64,000 nt of DNA, taken from the NCBI RefSeq assembly GCF_026914265.1, contig NC_069129.1, positions 23,469,743 to 23,533,742 of the forward strand, written 5' to 3'. This document shows positions 22,346-35,394 of the stretch, in pieces. Under the pieces are notes generated by a model. The model searched no databases, was not told the DNA's origin, and was given only the letters and a program-made list of their open reading frames with translations. Every line of letters starts with the position of its first letter. Within the stretch, counting starts at the first letter, position 1. The position numbers and the translations under genes were made by a program. The DNA is from Mya arenaria (lineage: Eukaryota > Mollusca > Bivalvia > Myida > Myidae).

Positions 22346-24329
22346 TCCGTATTTTATAGAATTTTGATTTTTTTTTTCTAAATTACCCCCTTTTTTTGAA
22401 AAGGGTGTTATTTACGCCGCTACCCGTCGGGCGCCACTCATGCGAAAAATATAGCTGTCAATTTTTTATTTCCGGTTTGTTGAGAAAGGGTTCTCTAATA
22501 TCCTTTTTTATGGTTTATTATTAGCTTGTTTTTTTTAATGTAAACATTTTATGCACAGTTTTCAATGAAGTTTTATAAGTGCATCCGTGTTCCAAAAAAT
22601 AACGAAAACACTTTTATTTGAAGCATGGTACAAATACATAACCATTACTACGACGCCATTTATTGAATGAAAATTTGAAAGGTCGAATATGATGTCCAAA
22701 CCATTGCGGATAATCATTGGATATCAAACATTTTTCTTAGTTTAGGAGTGTGTTTCATAATGCATGGATATTCAGTCATCTTACTGTCAGAGACCAGTTT
22801 GTTTCGCTTGAAAACAGGCCGATTTTCCAGATAATGATGCGGATCACGCTTGTGTGTTGGCAAATTTGCGCGTGGGTGGGGTAAACAAATAAGTTTATCT
22901 GTAAATTGGAGTGTGAATTTTCCGGGAAGTTCGTATTACAAGGACAAACAGTTAAAAAAACATTTGAATGATGATATAACATTCTATTTTTGTACCAATA
23001 GTTCTTTTCGTCTGTAAGTTGTTTGGTAAGACAGCAAATGTTCAAACATTCAGCTTCAATATCCAGAAAATGTTTGAAAAGATGGGATAACCACTTTCTA
23101 ATAAACGTTAAGTTGTTTCAATATATTTGTTTATACCCTATATGTAAAATCTAAATATGTTTAGATTTTGAAAGTTTTTTGGTTGAGTGTTCTGTTTTGA
23201 TCAAGGGTAACTGCCGTGGATTTTAAAAGTAGTTCTGAAAGTTGATATTTTATTTCATGCATACCGGTGAAAACGTGAAAAATATTAGTGATTGAAAAAT
23301 TGATCATTTCACTCTGGCTCGAATGAAATGATAACCGTTGCTCATTTCACTCTGTACAGACAATTCGGGACTATATTTTTCCATCTTTTATAATATAAGA
23401 TTTGCTTCCCTTGACTTGGAAAAAATAACATGTATGTCACAAGTACATCGTCTGTGGTGCAGGTATATACACATTGACCGAATCGTATTGAATTGTCCAA
23501 ATCAAATTATGCAATAGGTTTAATAAAATAAATAGTTTTTGCGATTGATTATAAATTATAAAAAAAGAACAAGCTTACCAATTAATGTGTGAACTATTTC
23601 ATGGAACATACTGTTACAATTAACCCGCTTGGTAGGTATCGGTTGAATATTTACTTGGCCACATTTGCTAGTAATAGAGTTGATTGATAATTTCTTCCTA
23701 AAAACTCTAACCGCGTACATGTATGCACAAGCATTTTGAATTTGACCGATTTCCAGTTTACATTCATCAGTTCAATTCATCTTTCTTTTTAAAAACATTT
23801 AAAGTCTGCGCTGCATCCCTCCCAAAAGCATCTTCGGGCACATCCTCGACATTTCCTCTGGGGACACACGGGAATGTGCCCGGAATAACTGATTCGCTGT
23901 CTCAACACCAAAACATCCTTCGGCTGCACTGAGCATGAATTCACCCCGAGAAAATACCGTAAGATCCAGATTCTGAGAGCGACAGAGTATAGATAGATAT
24001 ACATTACGAAAAACACTAAACACAGGCATTCGTTGCTTTTACGAATTTACTCTTTTATAAGTCCATCTTTGTTAATTTAAAACTGTTGAAATTGTTTTTG
24101 AATGTACAAAAACGTCACATTCTTAAGTTTCATTGAATTGTATTTTTACGCGATACATTTTTTTTATTTCCGAAATGCTTTTGTTTAAATACTTGTTTGG
24201 TGCCTCAATAAATTTTAAAAATGATAGGTTTCGTTGATGGAAGTAGGGTTTTATCTAAAAGTAATTTCAATTCCAACAACCAATTTCATAAAGTGTGGAA
24301 CTTTTTTTTAATTGGACGAACTGCTCGCG

Positions 24330-24385
24330 CGAAAAGGAGGTAACTTTGACATAGCGGTTTTTCCGCAGTTACTTCCCTTTGAAAG
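24330..24385. repeat. Small foldback (inverted repeat)
   Basis: AAAAGGAGGTAACT faces AGTTACTTCCCTTTG across about 25 bases, giving a short imperfect hairpin like the ends of bivalve MITE-type elements. No larger element could be delimited around it. Confidence 0.45.
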
Positions 24386-24483
24386 AGGCCACAAAAATTT
24401 ACTATAGCGGGGAAATATACTGAAAAAAAACACACGATATATGCATGAAATAAAAAGAAAATTTAATGAACTCAGTGTAAGGC

Positions 24484-24580
24484 TACGCCACTCGTGAAAA
24501 TATTTTTTTCTGTGACCACTCGTGAAATAAAATACGATCTTACACTGAATTAAACAAATATTTTCTATTTCACTCCTTAT
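24484..24580 (+). repeat. Short interspersed repeat 'cactcgtgaaataaaatacg', copy 2
   Basis: Direct copy of the block at 22240-22345, including 'actcgtgaaataaaatacga' and 'tcttacactgaattaaacaa'. It lies just outside the right duplication arm. Confidence 0.65.
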
Positions 24581-26619
24581 TTTGCTTATTTTAAAAATAT
24601 CAATTTGATAATTTCACTGTTGTTTTTTCACTGATAAAACTCCATATTTCATCGAAAAGCATGAAAGAAAGTGTTAGATTACTGTGTCAATGCAAATAAT
24701 TTCTTATCTTTATAATTCCTATGTCCTTCGAAGAAAGAAAGTGGAGATATTGTATCACGGTATCGAGGCCAATTTCTCTGACATATATCTTTCGAAAAAA
24801 ACAGGAACACATTTTAATCTAATCTATTACGTAACACATTCAATGTATTCCAATGAAACTTGGTATAAATGTTTCCAAAGGCAATACACACATAATTAGG
24901 AAAGCCCACAACTTTGACATTAAAAAGTGTTGAGTAATGTCCCTTTTCTAAGCAAAATGAACAGACGAGAGTAGGCGTTCGCTCCGCCATTCTTTTTTAT
25001 AATTTGCAATGGGCAAGTCAGATAAAAGCTCAACGTTCAGTTCTTTGATTTATTAAGATAAAGAGACAAGCAAACATGCAATACATAAGAAAGCGTTTAC
25101 AGCGATAAATCAATTAGCATAAAAAGGACCATCATGAAACATAAGCAAATGTTTTAAAGCAATGTTTGTAGCTTAAAACATGGATACACTACTTATACTT
25201 ATAATCGATACATTAATCGTAAAAATAAAACTATACCCTTGAACATTCACTCAAGTCAAGTCAATTGTTTAGTCACTGGCCAAAAATACATACTATACAT
25301 CATAAGTGCATCATGAGTTGTGTCACGGATTGCATCCATTCAGTCATATTATAAATAGTGAGCATGATAGTATCCCTTTAACTATTCATTTGTATCATCT
25401 TTCTGGATGTTTTGATAATATAGAGCAATATTTGCAATTAGAAGCAACATTAAACAAATGACGTTTTCCTTGCCACTTTTTTAAATTCTTGTTATATATA
25501 TTAAAAGCAATATGTTGAGGCAATTATATAGTTAATGGCATCGTTCGAAAACAGATAATTTTTTATTACTTAAACATCACCCATGAAGCTTATAAACATC
25601 AAAAACAAAGCAAACATTTGCTAGCGTTTTACTAAAATTGGGAATTAGGTTACAACAACATAATTTCATATTTATATTAATCACTCTCGTTCGCACGATT
25701 TTACGTGAGAGGGTAGTCCGGCTTTGTGGCGAAAACCGGAGTTTCCGGAGGAAACCCACTTGTCCGACCTGGTGACCAGTAATCAAACTCTTTTGTTTAA
25801 CTTCACAATCTTTATTGTTGAGATATATCACGTGAAGTCGTCGGGTGTAAAATACAAAGAATTCATAATGATATTTTACATTGGTAAAATTCCGAACAGT
25901 TGGAAAAAAATACTACACAATTGTCAAAGGTAATATATACACGATTCAATTATTCAGAACATACTTATTAGATAGACTTTATAAACATATGCGATAAATC
26001 ACTTTAAATAAAAGATAAGGTCTCGATACATGGATAAATATCGGTACACTCAAGCTTTCTTACCACCTTGGAACCTTTATTCACTTCTAATGACGGTTAC
26101 TCGTTAAAACAAAAATTACCATCTTGAAACATTGATATACTTCCACTTCTGCCACAACTAATATCAGTAAATCTAAAGAGATTAAAGGGCTGAAAACATG
26201 AATACACTGTATATATCGATAACACGTTAAAAACAAATGCTACCGTGTTGAAACATGAACAGTTCATTAATATGATAAATCGTTAAAAATCAACGCTATT
26301 ATCTTAACGTATACGTACACTATAAATATTTCACAACAAAAGTGATGAACTATACTTATCGATACAATGTTAAAGATACAAGGTTTGACCTTCAAACACG
26401 GATCAATTATACACTGATGATCGATAACTCGTAGAAATACAATAAAAGCCGCTTTGAATCATGGATACACTTTGAATATAGAACAAATGTAAGCAATAAA
26501 GTCACAGCCCGGAAACTCACATATGGATATTAAATGTATATATATAAATCGCTGAAGTGAAAGTTGTCTGCTTGAAACATAAATACACTATGAAAATCGA
26601 CAAGTCATTACAAAAAAAA

Positions 26620-27130
26620 TTTGGTTAAATGATTACAAATAAAATTACCGTCTTAAACCTTGATACATATTGATAAATGATTACAAATAAAAGTTGACGC
26701 CTTAAACATGAAAACATTTTGATAAATGATTACAAATAAAAGTTACCGCCTTAAACATGGATAACAATTAATTAATGATTACAAATAAAAGTTACATTCT
26801 TAAACATGAATACATATTGATAAATAATTGCAAATAAAAGTTACCGCCTTAGATCATGGATATATATTGGTAAATACAAAAAATAGTTACCACCTTCAAA
26901 CATGACTGTACACAATAAGTCATTGCGAATAAAAAATACCGCCTGCATACTTTGATGCAACATAAATATCGTTAAATGATAACAAATAAAAGTTACTGCC
27001 TTAAACATGTATACAAATTGATGCATAATTACAAATAAAAGTGACCGCCTTAGAACATGGATACATATTGATAAATACTAAAAAAATAAAAGTTACCACC
27101 TTAAAACATGGATTAATATTGATTTATGAT
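26620..27130 (-). repeat. ~49-bp tandem repeat downstream of the right TNF gene
   Basis: Inverted counterpart of 11690-12060: units of 'aatgattacaaataaaagtt' plus 'accgccttaaacatggatac', about nine to ten copies with varied spacing. Short frames across it are repeat products. Confidence 0.85.
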
Positions 27131-27935
27131 CTAAATCAAAAGTAACGATCGAGGTCGCTTATGATTAATACATATTAATTAACATTTTAATGTAAATCAT
27201 TCTAATGAGCATCTACGAGCAGACCTTATATTTAGCATTTTACTCAGAGTTTCACCTTAGTTTAATATATGTATGCTTTATAGTCTGAGTTTATCCCGTT
27301 AAGCCAATGACAAAACATATAAATCGCAATAAAGATTGTATCCCGTAGACTTATCTATTTTTTAAAAGTGTGTGCAAAACAATTATTGACAGATTATTTG
27401 TATGTATAGAGGCACAAGGCTAGAAAATCGATAATTGTACATTTCATTAGTCGAGCATGTAATCAGATCTTTCATGTTTTCAGGGCATTGGTTGTTATAC
27501 ACAGAAATGCATTCATGATACTTGATTCGATTTTGATTCATCCTTTTCTGCTGTTTAAATATTTTAATTGATGATGTTCCGATAGGCTTATGTATAAAAA
27601 TATCAGCTGTTTAGAAGAACTTATTTGTATCGTGTTTGCCTAGTTTAGCCCATACTGGACGGCAAATGATCGAAATAAGACAGTATATATAAATTGTGAC
27701 ACAATCACTACATATAGTCATACATTGAATGAGACAAACTCTTTAGCTTAATTGCATGTGTCAGGTTTAATTATGGTCTATATATACCCCAATATGTTTT
27801 GGTACTAAGATTTGTTTTCTATTTTGATAACACGTATTTAAAACAAAATAGTTTAAATTCGTTAAGATGGAAATAAAATGGCAATATAGAGGTCTATAAA
27901 AATAAAATCATTGCTTTATGAATTTAAGTCCAATT

Positions 27936-30033
27936 TTAGTATGGCAGATCATAGGTATAGTAAGCCAGAAAATGATTATTGGGGTTGTCAATATCTAAAT
28001 ATTCAGGATTCGACACAGATACTGAGAGCCTATCATGCTTGTTTAGCTTAAAAACCGCTGATAGGAAACTTGAATAGTAACCGTCTTTTCTTTCAATTGA
28101 TTTCTTGGTTTGCATGAGGATACCCGTCGTGCCATACTGATGTGAAAGGAGATCGACATGATGATTGAAGATCGTCGGTCTGGTTTCATTTCTAGAGGTG
28201 CTTGTATCCTTTTGTCGTTTAAGATTCAGTTGCGAAGAAACAATGTAATAGCCAGGTTGTCGGACAAATATTTCTCCTTCGAGTTCTAAGTGTATGCAAT
28301 TGTTTGCTGAAAATGTGCGCCCGTTTTTATTCCAAAGGACTCTGTAATGACCTTAAATAAAATATAATTGAATAGTTTAATAGTGATGGATACAACCATA
28401 ACATTAAAGTAAAACACTTATTTAAAATAAATACAAACACATGTATAACAAACATAAATTTTGAGTGATAAACCTTTAACTACTTACTAAATAATGCATT
28501 CATGGAAAACAATAATTACCGATAAAAAGTTTGTTACCATTAATTAAATAGCTGAAAAAGCAAACATTTTAAATATTTGGTGAACGTTAACAGATTTGCT
28601 GAGATATACTATCATATCATAAGGTAAAACTCCCGTGTTTTCTGCACCAATCTTTCAAATTGAATTCGTAATCCTTCGTAAGAAACTTTGTTTTCGACAT
28701 TAATTTATTTTTCTGGTCTATTTAAACAATAGTATTATTTGTGGTGAATCTTATTTGGGAGAGAGAGTCCATCTTTAAACAAGTCTTTCGTATTGTAAAG
28801 TGTTAACTTACTGTCAACTGTGTAACTAGGTTTGAACTCTACAATACCGACAACTTTTGAAACGGGCTGCCTGTTGTTTGTTTCTTTTTCACATTCAGCA
28901 AGCATCGATTCGTCTAGTATGTCAAGCAGAGCTTCATTGCGAAATAATTAAAAAAGTAAATAAAACATGAGAAACATTTATTTATTTACACGCCAGTGCT
29001 TTTGACACGTGCTGAATTTCTTTCTTTGATTTCGCCAATAAATTGTCTTATATCTGTATCGACATAATCATTTTTTTATAATTTAAGAAACGAAAATTGA
29101 CCAATATGCTTTAACTATGATTTTTATGGACTTTGTAAAAGAATATACGAATACATCATCGACAATTACCATCAGTTATAAGTCACGAACTATGTATTCT
29201 GATGTTTTCCTTTTATCAAGGTTGTCAATCACATCGGCAATCAATGAAGCCACAAAGTTTTTTGATATTAGTATACAATGCTCGAATGCGTCTTTCGTTG
29301 TGAAGCCAATTAGGTTAAAAACGAAGGTAGATAGTGAGTGTTGTCTGTTTGTTTACTTTTTCACAGAATGTAGTTTCACATAGAATAGACTATGCGTTAA
29401 GTTAAATGTAAACGTTTCTGATTACAAATCAACACAACGTTCACAAGATCGATTCATGGTCGTAGAACTGCCAAAATATGCTTACTTTGGCTGTCTTTGC
29501 TGTAGATGAAGTACTGCTCAACCATTTCCTAGTGCCGGCATAAAGTATATATTACCATAATGTCAAATTAGACATATTACATTAGATGCTATCAGCAATT
29601 TACTAAATATGATAATCAAAATTAAAATCCGGAGATTACTTTCAAGAAAAACAGCGTTTCTAATTTATATTCTATATTGTTTAATGTCCTAAGAGTTAAA
29701 ATATATATAATCTGTCGGAATCATTTGTGTTCAAATGTGTTTTTGTACCTCTTGTAACAAAGTCTGAGCAAGGATTTTGACTGGTCCACAGCACATCCCA
29801 TCTTCTCTCATAATGATAGCAGAATGTCCACCTCTTGGGCCGGATGTTGTGTAAGTTTTAGACATCATTGTGTCGCAATCAATACACGATGAGCTTTCTT
29901 GGGGAATCGTTAAAGACGCTCTTACAAACGCCCAGATTGTTATAAGTATCAAAAAAGCAGCCATCAAAAGAACGTTCAACACAATGCATATGACGGCATG
30001 CCTTTTGATCGTTAATTCACAAGCAAACTTCAT
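27936..30033 (-). CDS. TNF superfamily ligand, type II membrane protein (right paralog)
   Basis: Same gene plan as the left paralog. Coding exons 30033-29749, 29528-29486 (43-nt microexon), 28931-28812 and 28351-27936, giving 287 residues. There is a short cytoplasmic tail, one membrane segment at about residues 12-37 (HAVICIVLNVLLMAAFLILI), CIDC and CCGP cysteine motifs in the stalk, and a TNF homology domain in exon 4 ending YYTYDLPY. The frame is intact and all junctions are GT/AG. By eye it is about 55-60% identical to the left protein in exon 1 but about 90% in exon 4. It faces the left copy across the spacer. Both copies look usable; distinct functions are not shown by sequence. Confidence 0.9.
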
Positions 30034-30866
30034 GGCCCGTTATGACTGTGTGAATGATGGTATTGCAATTTACTGAATTGATGGAAATCCTGAAAGAGAA
30101 AAATAGAAAAAGCTTAAAGGAACTCTCTTATGTTTCTGACCAACATTTGCTTTCACGGTAATGCATCTGAAAACACTAATGTTACAAATATTTTACTCTT
30201 TAATACCGAAATTACAGGAAAATACAAATAAAGTTAAAAACTGGTCATAGTGGGGAGAGATCCAACGCCGGAAAAGGCATGAATACAACTGACAACAAAC
30301 CGCTCGCATATAAGGACTCTTACGTAAACTCAGGAATAATTTTACATTTTTCATAATCGTCGACTTCAAAAACATTTGAGTATATTTCAAATTTATGTAC
30401 GGGATCCAGCCGCCGTCAGTGAAGTTTACTCATGATTAACCAAACTTTATTTCGTTATAAGTGTAAAAAAGTGCATTTTAAAAAAATGAGTGAGGCCATT
30501 CAACAACTGGGAAACACCCAACCCTTTTCAAGCGATCATTTTGTTTTTGTCGACACATATGTTTATGAAGTAAAAGATGTTTAACCGTGTTGTTTTGTCG
30601 CTATCTTGAAACGTAAGCAGACGTGTAATGTAATTTGTTTTTATTTACATCTAACATCTAGACACGATAACGCATTTACAATTTAAAACACAAATTTATT
30701 TCTGAATATCAGAGTAGATATCTTCGACAATTTAGGAAACTAGTATCTTACATGCAATTATTGAACACGTGTCTGCTTCATGTGAGTCATAGAACAAGAG
30801 GAAAAACGCATTATTATTTTATTTTTTTCGATTAATTTTGCTGTAAATAATTCAGTAAACTACATA

Positions 30867-30945
30867 CCGTCACCTTTTATCTGGGCTTCGGACCAGCAGA
30901 TTGGCAGGGTTAACTTCCGTCGCACGGGCTCTGAAATTAGTTACG
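30867..30945 (-). other. Candidate 5'-UTR exon of the right TNF-ligand gene
   Basis: Counterpart of 6279-6352, with the conserved donor facing leftward. The paired acceptor (TCTCTTTCAG on the minus strand, near 30085-30095) lies about 50 bases before the start codon. It is a non-coding exon by inference. Confidence 0.5.
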
Positions 30946-31129
30946 TAATATTTGAACCTATATGTATACACATATCTGAAAAACGACAGTCGGTTTGTAT
31001 CAATTCGTAAATACTTTCTTCATGTAAAAAAATCGACTAATAAATTGAAAGTAGCATTCTTTAACATCGGTATTTGTTATGTTTTTGGCCGATCTTTCCG
31101 ACTTTTTCATATGCACGCATGGTATGCGG

Positions 31130-32448
31130 TAAGCGGTTATTCACGGAAACAAAACAGCTGCGGATGTAAACTTATACTGCAATATAATAAAATGCGTTAA
31201 ATGGAAATTGTCTTGCGATATATTCCAGTATTTATACCGGGGTCGTTTTTCTTTTGTTTATCGTTTTCATTAATGTTTTCTTGTTTAAAAGTAAAAATGT
31301 TACATGTTTCCTCTTTTTATTTTGAGTGTTTAAGCTTTAATAATTGCACACTCTAATTCAACATTTTTCATTATAATTACTTTTTTAACAATCGCATGGA
31401 TTACTTAATTTGCGAAAAAGGCCCAAAAGGACAGATGGGTACATGCCGCGCGAACCAGTCAGTCTGAACTTATTTAAAAGAAATTACGCGCTGCAAATGA
31501 CTCGACAGATTGGATTGATTGAGTAACCAGGGAGACACTCAATTTAAATTAAACTACTTACGAAAACGTATTATTCAATATCACGTTTACATCCAATACA
31601 AATCCCAATACACATTATATATGAATATTATTCTTAAGAATTCGGAATCATTTTTTAGAAAATATAATTTCAGAAATTAACAACTACTTTCGTTTTCCTG
31701 AAAAGATGAGCTACAATCTATTTATTGCATTTGTCGCTTCGATTACAGCGCATTATTAAAAGCTATTGATTCATTTGGAATACCGCCTTTGTTTGTTGAT
31801 AAAGATATTGCATACAGCTGTTAGATTAACAGTATAAACAATCGCTAAATGTTTTTGTTAATTCAAGTTCGTTCGTCTGCATACATATATTTCTAAAAAA
31901 AGTTGATATTACAATTTTCAAGATGATCTACTTCAAGTCTTTCTGAATGAGAAAGTAAAGTTAATAGTTAATTTGTATAACTCTTTCGTATTTTTGCAAT
32001 CGATTTGAAATGGAGAAAAAAAATTCGATCTTCCATATGCCGCCATTTTCTGAACATGAAACACTCTGATTTTTTGAAAATATTGCATAATTTATCGACC
32101 GATGTCTGCGTCCTTAATCTTTGAATGTAAACAGTTTTTAAAGGCCCAGTTTCTTTTAGAGCTGAAATAATTAGAAAATGAGTAAACAACTATGATAGAG
32201 TCTCAGATATGGTGTGATAAAACCTCGAGATAGACACGAAAAAATACCAAGGGAATCACTATCTCGACCACTGGCTCACTCACTCAATCTGTCAATATGA
32301 ATTATTTTAATTCAGCTGTAAATTGAAATATTTTATGAAAATAACATTGTAAGTATGATTATTTTAATTAAATATATATTTCACCTAACAATATCTTCAT
32401 TCAAATATGAAAATTATTAGAATAAAGCAATATAACAAAGTGTGTATT
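31130..32448. other. AT-rich intergenic DNA
   Basis: No supported gene or repeat was seen. Confidence 0.5.
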
Positions 32449-32450
32449 AT

Positions 32451-32715
32451 GAGTGGAGGAGCCTTGATCTAATTGTAGCACACATGACATGACGTCGAAG
32501 GTTCGATTCCCCGCCGCACCACTGAAAACATACTGATCATCTAAAATGGGGGTCCCATGTGACAGTAGTATTCACTGGTGCACGAAAAAGAACCAGAGTA
32601 GCTCTTACCAGGGTAACATTATGTCTGTGTACTATGCTGCAGAAAACTAATGTGTCAAACAATCTTTCATGGGAACTCGACGAATAAACCTTGCCCTAGT
32701 GCGAAAATAAATATA
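32451..32715 (+). mobile_element. tRNA-derived SINE
   Basis: A perfect pol III B box GGTTCGATTCC (32500-32510) follows a weaker A-box region (about 32465-32480). The head ends 'ccgccgcacc', followed by a ~190-bp body and an A/T-rich tail near 32700. It resembles a tRNA-headed SINE rather than a tRNA gene, because the head does not fold into a complete cloverleaf by eye. Ends are approximate. Confidence 0.55.
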
Positions 32716-32719
32716 CTTC

Positions 32720-34990
32720 CAAACCGCATGACATATGTACTTTGAAAGTCTCCTGATATGCAAAGTTCGTCTTCACGTTGTACGCGCGTAATTTAGAATG
32801 TATTATAGGGTTCTCTCGCCTGTTTGTGATTGAGATAAATGCATTTATTTGCCATACTGAATGTTAAAAATTAATGTTAAACAGGCTAAAAGAAGTAATG
32901 CGGGTAAAATACACTTCGATCAGTTAACATTACTAAATCATACTGGGACTTTAAAAAATAATAATGTTTAACAGTCTTCGCGGGTTTAAACGCTTTAAAC
33001 TGACATTACGAAAATTACTCAGGATAGCGTAAAACCTAATTTTGTTTCACAGCTCCTATTATTTAAACTTTGTTTTTAAAAAAAAAAGTTTCAAATTAAA
33101 GCACTGTATATGAATAAATCAAATTAACACCTTGAATTAGATTTTAAAAAGAGATATATGTTAAAGAGTCAGTTACATCCCTTTTGCACAAAAGAAGATA
33201 TCTGAAAATACAACTTAGCGCAAAAGGGTTGTACATGATCATTGTTTATTTTAATTTCTTTAATAACAGTATGATAAGATCATTGACTTTTAAATGCACT
33301 TGATTATATGCAGTGTAAATAATACTTAATTTTATCCACTGTGATGTTAAAATCTATGTTTTATTCACCTGTTTTTAAATAAGTGTTGTAAAGAACTCTA
33401 TACATTCTATGAATATTTTGTCAATAACTTTTTCACAAACAGTTGGAAATATTTACCTTTATATTACATTTAACTGTATTTGATCAAAATCAAAAACATA
33501 AGTATGGCATTAAGTGCATTTACGTAAAAATAAACGTATTCCAGGATTTAATGGAAATTGGGTAGGGTGGAACTCAGATTACAAAGCTCCCCCTCAAGGA
33601 ACAGATTTTTCACATAAGATATTTGAATTTCGGCTATCGTCCTCAAGAGAATTGATCAGTTTTAATTATTAGCTGATATATGGGACAAAAGTACTGTGTG
33701 TGTCATACGTATGCACGTGGAGTGTGGAGTTGTTTGGAACGATTTACATGGTCACAAGGTGGAGAATATGTATAAAGTCTGTTGCCGGATATCTTATGCA
33801 CTCGCGAATGTCGAAAACACCGAAAAGCATGTTCCATTATGAGCTAGAACCTTGCATGAAACGATTAACTTATCGGTGCTCGGTAATTTCCGTGACAGAA
33901 ATAGGTCAGTAACATCAGTAGCATCAAGAAAACGTGAAATACCTATTTCAGACTAGTTGGGTGATAGCCGTATTGAAGACAGGTATAGGGATTCTAGTAA
34001 TATAGGTAGAAATAATAATAATATCTCTCATTTCTCTTCTTTTCAGATAGGGAAAAACCGGAACCGGAGTCACATTTTTATATTTTTCTTCATAATCTAT
34101 TCGCAAGGTATATATTTTTTTCGAGCAAAAAGTATACACAATTAGAAGTGGCGCGATGCTGCGCCAGATTCATCTGGCATTGAGTGTAGCCAGGCGGCAT
34201 TTTCCAGTAAAGTAATACTCGCCGGAAATGCTTGTGTGGTGTACGAGAAATCCAATTGGATAATCGTTGTTCCCGGAATGCCTTTTTCAAAGGTAAATGT
34301 TTGTTTTAGTAGCTGTGAATATTGAACACAGAATTCACTCCTAGTTCTTTAACAATGATGTTTTGGCAATTAATAGAAACGTCGGTTGAAGAATCAATTA
34401 AGACGATGAACTTACGAAGCGTAAATTGCGAAGCTTATGCGAATTTTTTACGTTTTGTGGGGAAACCTTTAATGGGAGAAACAAGTCTACAGAAGCATGT
34501 GTTTACAATGTGAGCAAGAAACTGTGATCTTTAGATTGTAAACGTAATTCTAAATCAGCAAAATCTCCCAATCGGGACAGGAGATGTCAAGCTACATCAT
34601 AAACGTATTTGCAGGAAGGTGCATCAATAATAAAACAAACATTATATTTTTCTTTTAAAGTGGACAAATGAAACAAAGACATGATTTTTATGACGTTATG
34701 TTTAAATAGAATGAGGGTCTGCCTGTTTTTACATGCAGATAACAAATATATTTCAGGCAGTTGCAAATTATCGTGTGTCCTGATTAAAGGGCGTCGTAAA
34801 ACATTGTTTCAGTAATTGTTTTAGTAGACAATAGTATACAATATTGAGATGAGTGCAGAAAACTGGAAGACATTTACACTGTCTTTTAGCCTGAATAGTT
34901 TCAATGTGTCATTAGTCAAAAACAATGAAACCTCTCTGGACAAGCAGAAAGCTACAGAATGCCGTAAGGGCCATCGCCTGTGAATGTGGT
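32720..34990. other. Intergenic DNA
   Basis: No exon with splice context or domain was recognised. Frames of 62-70 residues here (for example 33700-33912) resemble nothing known to me. Confidence 0.5.
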
Positions 34991-35004
34991 GATCTGAAAT
35001 AAGA

Positions 35005-35390
35005 TACTCGAAAGATGAAAACGCGAAGTCACGAAACTAAAATGGTGAAAACGCGACAGTTCGATGCTGAAAATGAGACATTACGATAACAAAAACGAGA
35101 TTATACAATATTACGATAATGATAATACGATAAACTATCGTGTTGTCACCATCGTACTGTCGAACTTTCACCATCGAAGTTTCATGATTTCGCGTTTTCA
35201 ACATTGTAGTATCGTACTGTCGTGTTTTCGTTATCGTACTGTCGCGTTTTCACCATCGTACTATCGCGTTTTCATAATCGTAAAGTCGTGTTTTCATCAT
35301 CGTTCTGTCGCATTTTCATCATCGTACTATCGCGTTTTCATAATAGTACTATCGTGTTTTCATCATCGTACTATCGCATAGATATACAAC
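35005..35390. repeat. 22-bp minisatellite with a strand switch
   Basis: From about 35140 to 35385 units such as 'cgcgttttcatcatcgtact' repeat every 22 bp, about ten copies. From about 35005 to 35110 related units appear in reverse ('gatgaaaacgcga', 'ggtgaaaacgcgacagt'), so the locus is a foldback built of one minisatellite in two orientations. The 105-residue frame through it is a repeat product. Confidence 0.8.
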
Positions 35391-35394
35391 ATAC

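Larger units (their letters stand above)
21657..24749. other. Spacer between inverted arms, no gene seen
   Basis: Apart from the small repeats listed separately, no exon or domain was recognised. Frames of up to 89 residues lack splice context and family resemblance. Confidence 0.5.
24750..31125 (-). repeat. Right arm of the large inverted duplication
   Basis: Reverse-complement counterpart of 5225-13990, with the same order of TNF 5'-UTR block, four coding exons, downstream tandem repeat and far flank. It is shorter (about 6.4 kb against 8.8 kb). Exon 4 is the best conserved part, intron sequence is often unalignable, and the far flank is well conserved. Confidence 0.9.

Noticed and set aside
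32461-32520. Possible functional tRNA gene
   Set aside because: The B box is perfect but acceptor and anticodon stems do not pair by eye; better explained as a SINE head.
33957-34145. Overlapping opposite-strand frames near 34 kb
   Set aside because: Low-complexity AT-rich sequence with no family resemblance and no splice context.
35064-35381. 105-residue frame rich in Phe/His/Arg repeats
   Set aside because: Product of the 22-bp minisatellite; no start context or splice sites.
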